Assembly: GCA_002413095.1 (NCBI GenBank)
Contig: DHWI01000112.1
Coordinates: forward strand, 12,526-22,724
DNA: 10,199 bases
From: Thermoleophilia bacterium UBA5186
GTDB lineage: Bacteria; Actinomycetota; Thermoleophilia; Gaiellales; Gaiellaceae
Reading direction: 5' to 3'
Position numbers and translations under genes: made by a program. Shown one piece after another: positions 5,462-10,199 of the stretch (positions are counted from its first letter, which is position 1; each line of letters opens with the position of its first letter). The notes below the pieces were generated by a model. It was not told where the DNA came from. It searched no databases and saw nothing but the letters and a program-made list of their open reading frames with translations.

Positions 5462-7156
5462 TTGACTACGCTTCTCGCCCCGCCCGTGACGCAGACGGCT
5501 CCGACAGTCTCCGAACAACCCGCCCGCGCACGGCAGCCGAGCGCCCGCCCGCGTGCGGTCGAGCTCGCCGTCCGCGAACGCTGGTTCGAGCTCGGCGTGG
5601 CGCTCTGCACGCTCGCCGCGGGCGCCTTCGCCGCGATCCAGCGGTCGGCCTGGCCGCCCCATGAGGACGAGACGCTCGCGCTCTTCGTCGGGCGCGAATC
5701 GCTGCACGACTTGCTCCGGACGGTCCTTGGAGAGCGTGGCGGCGCGCCCCTCCACTTCCTCATCGCCTGGGCGGTCGCGCACCTCGGTGGCGGGCTCGGC
5801 TCGCTGCGGCTCGTCTCGGCGCTGTTCGCGGCTTTGAGCGTGCCGGTGATCGCGCTGCTCGTCGCGCGCCTGGCCGACCGGACCACTGGGCTCGTGGCGG
5901 CGTTTCTCGCGTCCTGGTCCTGGGTCTTCCTCTTCGACGGCGTGTACGGCCGGATGTACTCGCTCTTCCTCTTCACGAGCGCCCTTTCGTACCTCGCGCT
6001 GGTCGTGGCGCTGGAGGACGGCGGCGCGCGGCGCTGGACGCTGTGGGCGCTCGCGGTCCTCGCATGCGTCGCGACGCACCCGTACGGAGCGCTCGTGCTC
6101 GCCTCTCAGGGCCTGTATGTCCTGCTCGACCGGCGGCGGCTGCGCGAGGCGCTGGTCGCGGGGGCCGCGGTAATCGTCGCCGGGATCCCGTTCTGGCGCA
6201 CCGATCTCGTCCTTGCCGGGCGGTTCGACGTCGGCGTCGGCGGCCGCGGGAACAAGCTCGGCGCGCCGCTGCCGGTCCTCCGGTACCTGCGGATGGCATT
6301 CGGCGACCTTTCGGTGGGATACACGGCTGGCTTCCTCGTCGTCTGCGGCCTCGCACTCGCCGGGTTCGTGCTGCTGTGGAGGACGCGACGCACCAGCGCG
6401 TTCCTCGCGCTCCTCGTCTTCCTCACGCCCACCCTTGCCTTCCTCGGGGCGACGCTCGGCAGCTCGACCTCACCTGAATCGCGGCACCTCGTCTTCACGC
6501 TCCCGTTCCTCAGCGGACTCGTCGCCTGCGCGCTGGTGTGGCTCGCACGGCGCCCGTCCACGCTTGCCCCGGTGCTCGCGGCGGCCGCGGCGCTCCTGCT
6601 CGTCGGCGGCGAGATCGCCTGGGCGCGCCACAAGACGCCCCTCCTCTTCGACGGGGAGCCCGCCGCCGAGCTGACGGCGCGCGACGCAGCAACGGAGTGG
6701 CTCGCGCGGACCGGACGGACGGACGATGTCCTCTTCGGCTACGAGCCGTTGTATCTCGGCGCGTGGGAGCGGCGGCGAGAGCTCCGGCAGGAAGTCGTTC
6801 CGCGGGCGGATCCTCGCCTCGCGCTCGACGTCCTCCGCCGCGCGCATCGGCCGCTCGGCCGCGGCGTCTGGGTCTTCGACGCGAGCGATACGAACAACTC
6901 CTCGCAGCGCCAGTCGATCGACCTTGTGTACCCAGAGCCGGCCGCGGGGTTCGAGGCGCAGGCGTGGGGGCCGTACCTCGTCATCCGCACGATCCGGCCG
7001 ACGAAGACCGTGGAGGGGTACCTGGAAGCGGCGGCACTCGCCCAGGGGGTCGGCAAGCGGCTCTACATCGGCGACGCGGACGTGAACCTCGTCACCGTGC
7101 AGCTCGCGCTCGCGCGGCTAGGTCAGACGCGCTCGCGCTCGACGACCTCGCGGTAG
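5462..7156 (+). CDS. GT-C fold membrane glycosyltransferase (ArnT/PMT, GT39/GT83-like)
   Basis: The 564-residue product is a polytopic membrane protein with roughly ten to twelve hydrophobic segments between about 44 and 385 and a soluble C-terminal part (386-564). PHEDETL (66-72) fits the acidic D-E motif of the first extracytoplasmic loop in GT-C enzymes, which use polyprenyl-phosphate sugars as donors. GAPLHFLIAW (94-103), YGRMYSLF (162-169) and SPESRHLVF (337-345) match the positions of the usual KPPLxY, ARMYxL and R(Y/H)L segments. Acceptor and sugar are unknown; protein or cell-wall lipid glycosylation is plausible given the LCP gene nearby. The start is uncertain: TTG 5462 lies directly after a G-run, and GTG 5486 is the alternative, 13 bases after TACGCT. 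The 3' end overlaps the convergent small ORF by 34 bases. Confidence 0.85.
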   Translation: MTTLLAPPVTQTAPTVSEQPARARQPSARPRAVELAVRERWFELGVALCTLAAGAFAAIQRSAWPPHEDETLALFVGRESLHDLLRTVLGERGGAPLHFLIAWAVAHLGGGLGSLRLVSALFAALSVPVIALLVARLADRTTGLVAAFLASWSWVFLFDGVYGRMYSLFLFTSALSYLALVVALEDGGARRWTLWALAVLACVATHPYGALVLASQGLYVLLDRRRLREALVAGAAVIVAGIPFWRTDLVLAGRFDVGVGGRGNKLGAPLPVLRYLRMAFGDLSVGYTAGFLVVCGLALAGFVLLWRTRRTSAFLALLVFLTPTLAFLGATLGSSTSPESRHLVFTLPFLSGLVACALVWLARRPSTLAPVLAAAAALLLVGGEIAWARHKTPLLFDGEPAAELTARDAATEWLARTGRTDDVLFGYEPLYLGAWERRRELRQEVVPRADPRLALDVLRRAHRPLGRGVWVFDASDTNNSSQRQSIDLVYPEPAAGFEAQAWGPYLVIRTIRPTKTVEGYLEAAALAQGVGKRLYIGDADVNLVTVQLALARLGQTRSRSTTSR

Positions 7157-7314
7157 CACGGCGCGCCCTCGAACGCCGCGAGTCCTGCGGGCGTCTGGCG
7201 TTGCGGCCGGCGACGTGGGCGGCGCCTGCGTGCGGCGGCAATCGCGGCCGACGCCCCCAGCAGACTGCCGATGGCGAAGGACTGCAGCCGGTCACGCTTC
7301 CGCTCGCCGTCCAT
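7123..7314 (-). CDS. Small hypothetical membrane protein, 63 aa
   Basis: I do not recognise a named family. The product begins MDGERKRDRLQSFAIG, has one short hydrophobic segment (about residues 12-27, SFAIGSLLGASAAIAA), then a strongly basic stretch of Arg-rich residues, and a C-terminal part containing AAFEGAPCYREVVERE. The organisation (charged start, single membrane segment, positive stop-transfer, short soluble tail) and high G/C at third positions support real coding. A TACGAT hexamer lies 7 bases before ATG 7314, in mirror image to the promoter of the divergent kinase gene. An in-frame ATG at 7323 would add three residues but overlaps that hexamer. The end overlaps the glycosyltransferase gene by 34 bases tail to tail. 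It could still be a chance ORF. Confidence 0.6.
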   Translation of the reverse strand: MDGERKRDRLQSFAIGSLLGASAAIAAARRRRPRRRPQRQTPAGLAAFEGAPCYREVVERERV

Positions 7315-7321
7315 CCCCGGC

Positions 7322-7331
7322 ATCGTACGCT
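7322..7331. promoter_or_regulatory. Overlapping divergent -10 elements, small ORF / psuK
   Basis: ATCGTACGCT holds TACGCT rightward (7326-7331), 7 bases before GTG 7339, and TACGAT leftward (7327-7322), 7 bases before ATG 7314. The two hexamers overlap on a central GTAC, and both start codons lie 12.5 bp from the axis. No Shine-Dalgarno sequence precedes either start in this 24-bp gap, so both transcripts would be leaderless or carry one base. Confidence 0.5.
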
Positions 7332-7338
7332 CCCCCGT

Positions 7339-8136
7339 GTGCGGATCTGCACGCTCGGCGACCTGCTGCTGGACGTGATCGTCCGGCTCGAGGAGCCGCT
7401 CTCGCCCGGAGCGGACGCCGTCGCACGCACGCGCTCGGGCGCCGGAGGCCAGGCCGCGAACGTGACTGCCTGGGTCGCCGCGCTCGGGGCGGAGGCGCGC
7501 TTCGTGGGGAAGCGCGGGAGGGATGCGGCGGGAGAGCTCGTGGCGCACGAGCTCGAGGAGCGCGGCGTCGAGCTCTGCGGTCCGGTCGTCGACGGCGCGA
7601 CGGGCACGGTCGTCTCGATCGTCGGACCGGACGGCGAGCGGACGATGGCCTCGGATCGCGGCGTCGCGCCTGAGCTCGAGCCGGCGGAGCTAGACGCTGC
7701 GTGGCTCGCCGACTGCGACTGGCTCCACATCCCCGGCTACTCCCTCCTGCGAAGCCCGATCGCGGAGGCTGCGGCGGAGGCCGCGCGGCTGGCGGCGGCG
7801 CCCGTCAGCGTCGACCTCTCGTCGTGGACTGAGATCCGGGAGTTCGGTGCCGAGCGCTTCCGCGCGCGCGTCGCCGCCCTTGATCCCGAGGTCGTGTTCG
7901 CCAACGAGCAGGAGCTCGATGTCCTCGCCGGCGATCTGCCCGGCCGCGTGCGCGTGGAGAAGCGCGGTGCGCGCGGCTTCTCCGTCGACGGGCGCGACTT
8001 CGGCGGCTCGGCCCGCGAGGCGGTGGACGCGACGGGGGCGGGGGACGCGCTCGCGGCAGGCTTCCTCGTCGGCGGCCCTGAGTTGGCGCTCGAAGCGGCG
8101 ACGCGCTGCGTCGCGAAGCTCGGAGCGATGCCGTGA
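7339..8136 (+). CDS. psuK: PfkB-family kinase, probable pseudouridine kinase PsuK
   Basis: The 265-residue product is a PfkB/ribokinase-type kinase. It shows the N-terminal strand ICTLGDLLLDVIV, the SGAGGQAANVTAWVAALG substrate motif (33-50), VFANEQELDVL (186-196) and the C-terminal signature DATGAGDALAAGFL (230-243) with catalytic base Asp236. Family membership is clear. The substrate is inferred from context: the gene is in an operon with psuG, and PsuK phosphorylates pseudouridine at the 5'-OH to give the PsuG substrate. It is short for the family (usually about 300 or more residues), with little after the GAGD motif. The start is GTG 7339, the first possible start in frame near the family's N-terminus; no Shine-Dalgarno site is visible but TACGCT lies 7 bases upstream. 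Its TGA overlaps the GNAT start in GTGA. Ribokinase or another sugar or nucleoside kinase is the alternative. Confidence 0.8.
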   Translation: MRICTLGDLLLDVIVRLEEPLSPGADAVARTRSGAGGQAANVTAWVAALGAEARFVGKRGRDAAGELVAHELEERGVELCGPVVDGATGTVVSIVGPDGERTMASDRGVAPELEPAELDAAWLADCDWLHIPGYSLLRSPIAEAAAEAARLAAAPVSVDLSSWTEIREFGAERFRARVAALDPEVVFANEQELDVLAGDLPGRVRVEKRGARGFSVDGRDFGGSAREAVDATGAGDALAAGFLVGGPELALEAATRCVAKLGAMP

Positions 8137-8570
8137 GGTTCGCGTTCGAGCAGATGGACGCCGAAGGCTTCCGCGAGACCGAGAGCTGGCGCTACCCACC
8201 GCCGTACGACTTCTATGACGGCGACGTCGACCCGGTGCTGAATCCCGAACGCCACTTCGCGGCGCGCGACGAGACCGGAGAGATCGTCGGCTTCCTCTAC
8301 TTCGAGGAGCGCGGCCCGCGGCTCGAGTTCGGGCTCGGCCTGCGGCCCGACCTCGTCGGGCGCGGCCTCGGCGAAGAGTTCTTCCGCGCCGGGCTCGAGT
8401 TCGGCCGGGAGCGCTACAAGCCCGAGCTCGTCCAGCTCAGCGTCGCGAAGTTCAACGACCGCGCGCGGATCGTCTACGAGCGAGTCGGATTTCGCGTCGT
8501 CGGCGAGCACAACCGAACGTTCGCGCGCTGGGGCGTCGTCCCGTTCCTCGACCTGGAGGAGGCGCGGTGA
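8133..8570 (+). CDS. GNAT-family N-acetyltransferase
   Basis: The 145-residue product has the GNAT fold order. An N-terminal part has WRYPPPYDFYDG (19-30), a pattern I associate with a GNAT subgroup. A central strand follows (IVGFLYFEE, 51-59). Motif A is LEFGLGLRPDLVGRGLGEEF (64-83), whose GRGLG loop binds the acetyl-CoA pyrophosphate. Motif B is VAKFNDRARIVYERVGF (104-120) with the typical Asn108 and Tyr115. The substrate is unknown. It starts at GTG 8133, overlapping the kinase stop by four bases, with GGAG at 8122-8125 as ribosome binding site, and its own stop overlaps the psuG start in the same way. This tight placement between the two pseudouridine genes suggests co-translation and perhaps a related substrate such as a modified nucleoside, but that is inference. 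Confidence 0.87.
   Translation: MRFAFEQMDAEGFRETESWRYPPPYDFYDGDVDPVLNPERHFAARDETGEIVGFLYFEERGPRLEFGLGLRPDLVGRGLGEEFFRAGLEFGRERYKPELVQLSVAKFNDRARIVYERVGFRVVGEHNRTFARWGVVPFLDLEEAR
8555..8562 (+). promoter_or_regulatory. Shine-Dalgarno site of psuG
   Basis: GGAGGAGG ends 4 bases before GTG 8567, within the last codons of the GNAT gene. It is the strongest ribosome binding site in the operon and supports the overlapping GTGA start over later start codons. Confidence 0.75.
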
Positions 8571-9439
8571 TCAAGCTGGCGGAGGAGATCCGCGAGGCGC
8601 TGGCGGCAGGCGGCCCCGTCGTCGCGCTCGAGACCACGCTCGTCGCCCACGGGTTCCCGGCACCCGAGGGCATCGAGGTCGCGGTCGAGTCGGAGCGTCG
8701 CGTGCGGGCGGCCGGGGCGATCCCGGCGACGATCGGCGTGCTCGACGGGGTCGTCCGAGTCGGGCTCGACGAGGACGAACTCGCGCGGTTCGGCCCCGAG
8801 GCGACGAAGTGCGGGCCGCGCGACCTCGCGGCGGCGGCCGTCCAGGGCGCGGTCGGAGCGACGACCGTCGGCGGGACGCTGGCGGTCGCCCGCAAGGCCG
8901 GGATCCGCTTCATGGGAACCGGCGGACTCGGCGGTGTCCATCGCGGCTTCCCCGATCCGCCCGACGTCTCAGCCGACCTCGGGGAGCTCGCGCGGACGCA
9001 GGTGCTTGTCGTGTCGGCGGGCGTGAAGTCCCTGCTCGACGTCCCGGCGACGGCGGAGGTGCTCGAGACGCTCGGCGTGCCCGTGCTCGGCTTCCGGACC
9101 GACGAGCTGCCGCTTTTCTACGCCGCGCGCGGCGGACCCGCGGTCTCGGCTCGCGTGGAGACGCCTGCCGAGGCGGCCGCGGTCGCACGCGCCCACTGGG
9201 AGCTCGGCGGCGCCGGTCTATTGCTCGGCCGCCCGCCGGACGAGAGCCTCGACGACCTCGAGCCGCTGATCGAGGAGGCGCTCGCGGAGGCGCGCGACCG
9301 CGGAGTCCATGGACAGGAGGTGACGCCGTTCGTCCTCGCGTTCCTGCACGATCGGAGCGGCGGCCGCACGGTGCGCGTGAACAAGGATCTGATCGCGGCG
9401 AACGCCGGGCTCGCGGGCGAGGTGGCGGCCGCGCTGTGA
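8567..9439 (+). CDS. psuG: Pseudouridine-5'-phosphate glycosidase PsuG
   Basis: The 290-residue product is a full-length PsuG (IndA-type). PsuG reversibly splits the C-C glycosidic bond of pseudouridine 5'-phosphate to give uracil and ribose 5-phosphate. Visible landmarks are ALETTLVAHGFP (20-31), ATIGVLDG (54-61), KCGPRDL (81-87), GATTVGGT (97-104), MGTGGLGGVHRG (116-127), DVSADLGEL (133-141), SAGVKSLLD (150-158) and VNKDLIAANA (271-280). By alignment from memory with E. coli PsuG (Glu31, Asp149, Lys166), the catalytic residues are Glu22, Asp137 (metal ligand) and Lys154 (covalent adduct with ribose). The start is GTG 8567, overlapping the GNAT stop in GTGA and preceded by GGAGGAGG. The neighbouring PfkB-type kinase supplies the matching first step. 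All key residues are present, so it should be active. Confidence 0.95.
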   Translation: MIKLAEEIREALAAGGPVVALETTLVAHGFPAPEGIEVAVESERRVRAAGAIPATIGVLDGVVRVGLDEDELARFGPEATKCGPRDLAAAAVQGAVGATTVGGTLAVARKAGIRFMGTGGLGGVHRGFPDPPDVSADLGELARTQVLVVSAGVKSLLDVPATAEVLETLGVPVLGFRTDELPLFYAARGGPAVSARVETPAEAAAVARAHWELGGAGLLLGRPPDESLDDLEPLIEEALAEARDRGVHGQEVTPFVLAFLHDRSGGRTVRVNKDLIAANAGLAGEVAAAL

Positions 9440-10199
9440 CGCTCACGAACGACAGCGGCGGCCTGGAGCCGCAGACGGACTTCGACGGCGCGGCCCTCGA
9501 ATTCGACTTCCCGGGTCTCCGGATCGGCGTCGCCGAGTACGACGAAGGCCCGACCGGCTGCACGGTCATTCGCTTCGCCGAGGCGGCGTCGCTGGCGGTC
9601 GACGTGCGCGGCGGCTCTCCCGGTGTGCTCGGTGCGCACTATCCGGTCGCAGACGCGATCTGCCTCGCAGGCGGGTCGGCGTACGGCCTCGAGGCGGCAA
9701 CCGGCGTCGCGGCGGAGCTGCTGAAGGAGCGCGAGTACGTCGCGGAGTGGACGAGGATCCCGCTCGTCGCGGGCGCGATCATCTTCGACTTCCGCCGCGG
9801 CAACTCGATCTATCCCGACAAGGAGCTCGGTCGCGCGGCCGCGCGCACGGCCCGCGAGGGCTGGTTCCCGCTCGGTGCACGCGGAGCCGGACGGTCGGCG
9901 AGCGTCGGCAAGTTCCTCGACTTCGAAGGCCTCGAGGACGGCGGCCAGGGCGCGGCCTTCCGGCGGATCGGCGAGACCCGCGTCGCGGTCTTCACGGTCG
10001 TGAACTCGGTCGGCGCGATCGTCGATCGCGAGGGAAACGTCGTCCGCGGGCACCGCGCTGAGGACGGCTCGCGCCGGCCCCTCCTCCCCGCGCTGGAGCA
10101 GCAGCTGGCGGAGCACGCGCCGCCGGGGAACACGACACTGACCGTCGTCGTCACGAACCGGGCGCTCGACCAGCGCTCGCTGACGCAGCTCGGCCGGCA
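9436..10199 (+). CDS. P1/S58-family (DmpA/NylC-like) autoprocessing hydrolase, 3' end outside window
   Basis: The frame runs open from GTG 9436 to the window edge (254 codons plus two bases). It matches the P1 family of N-terminal-nucleophile peptidases, which includes beta-peptidyl aminopeptidase DmpA and the nylon-oligomer hydrolase NylC. Family features are TVIRF after residue 46, an RGGSPGV segment, AICLAGGSAYGLEAATGVAAEL, VNSVGAIVD with the acidic residue, and near the end PPGNTTLTVVVTNRALD. In NylC the chain self-cleaves between Asn and Thr; the equivalent here is Asn232-Thr233, leaving Thr233 as nucleophile. The first about 230 residues would form the alpha subunit; roughly 80-90 residues are missing beyond the window. 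It overlaps the psuG stop in GTGA, with GAGGTGG 10 bases upstream, so it is the fourth gene of the operon. The substrate is unknown. Confidence 0.88.
   Translation, partial: MTLTNDSGGLEPQTDFDGAALEFDFPGLRIGVAEYDEGPTGCTVIRFAEAASLAVDVRGGSPGVLGAHYPVADAICLAGGSAYGLEAATGVAAELLKEREYVAEWTRIPLVAGAIIFDFRRGNSIYPDKELGRAAARTAREGWFPLGARGAGRSASVGKFLDFEGLEDGGQGAAFRRIGETRVAVFTVVNSVGAIVDREGNVVRGHRAEDGSRRPLLPALEQQLAEHAPPGNTTLTVVVTNRALDQRSLTQLGR

Noticed and set aside
5462..5467. TTGACT as a -35 box between the fmdB-type gene and the glycosyltransferase.
   Set aside because: No TANNNT lies at 16-18 bases downstream, and the TTG is also the most upstream start codon of the glycosyltransferase; the match alone is not enough.
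4393..5664. 423-codon rightward ORF crossing LCP, the GlsB-type gene and the fmdB region.
   Set aside because: Arg-rich out-of-frame reading through three well-supported genes on both strands.
6538..7338. Upstream extension of the kinase reading frame to a 532-residue protein.
   Set aside because: Residues before GTG 7339 are Arg/Ala-rich shadow of the glycosyltransferase gene. The PfkB fold begins directly at 7339, where a -10-like element is also found.
9118..10116. 332-codon leftward ORF opposite psuG and the P1 hydrolase.
   Set aside because: No recognisable domain; it is antisense to two genes with full sets of family motifs, a common artefact in GC-rich DNA.
1..10199. Searched by eye for tRNA or rRNA genes, CRISPR arrays, insertion-sequence ends, attachment sites, toxin-antitoxin pairs and defence genes.
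   Set aside because: None seen. Gene content is chromosomal housekeeping and envelope functions, and no stretch over about 300 bases lacks a gene.

Overview
The window is very GC-rich DNA (by eye around 70% G+C) with strong G/C preference at third codon positions, frequent GTG starts and tightly packed genes. Together with the gene families (LCP, M23, FmdB with a C/H knuckle, ROK kinase with a CQGxC motif) this suggests a high-GC actinobacterium, possibly of the Thermoleophilia (Gaiellales/Solirubrobacterales). The taxonomic guess is inference. I see no rRNA, tRNA, CRISPR array, insertion sequence, phage gene or other mobile element. The region reads as ordinary chromosomal core and housekeeping DNA.

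Layout. Positions 1-3638 form a leftward block: an open-ended M23-family peptidase-like protein (1-1818, own promoter and ribosome binding site), rsmI (1907-2719) and a ROK sugar kinase (2721-3638). From a 26-bp divergent gap, an LCP-family cell-wall enzyme (3665-4870) and a small GlsB/YeaQ-type membrane protein (4880-5149) run rightward. They meet an FmdB-type zinc ribbon (5146-5439, leftward) tail to tail at a shared CTAG stop. Next comes a GT-C membrane glycosyltransferase (5462-7156, rightward) and a small leftward membrane ORF (7123-7314). The last block is a rightward operon: PfkB-type kinase, probably pseudouridine kinase PsuK (7339-8136), GNAT acetyltransferase (8133-8570), pseudouridine-5'-phosphate glycosidase PsuG (8567-9439) and a P1/S58-family N-terminal-nucleophile hydrolase (9436 to the window end). 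All three junctions in it are 4-base GTGA overlaps.

How the genes work together. The psuK/psuG pair would phosphorylate pseudouridine from RNA turnover and split it into uracil and ribose 5-phosphate. The GNAT and the P1 hydrolase are locked into the same transcript without an obvious step in that pathway. The M23, LCP and GT-C proteins all point to envelope building.

The most notable non-coding signal is at the gene starts. Most transcription-unit first genes have no Shine-Dalgarno sequence but carry a TANNNT -10-like hexamer 6-12 bases before the start codon, which is what leaderless mRNAs look like. Two divergent gene pairs share overlapping, nearly symmetric -10 elements (3649-3655 and 7322-7331). 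In contrast, the internal cistrons of the psu operon and the M23 gene have clear Shine-Dalgarno sequences. No undescribed defence or mobile system is evident.
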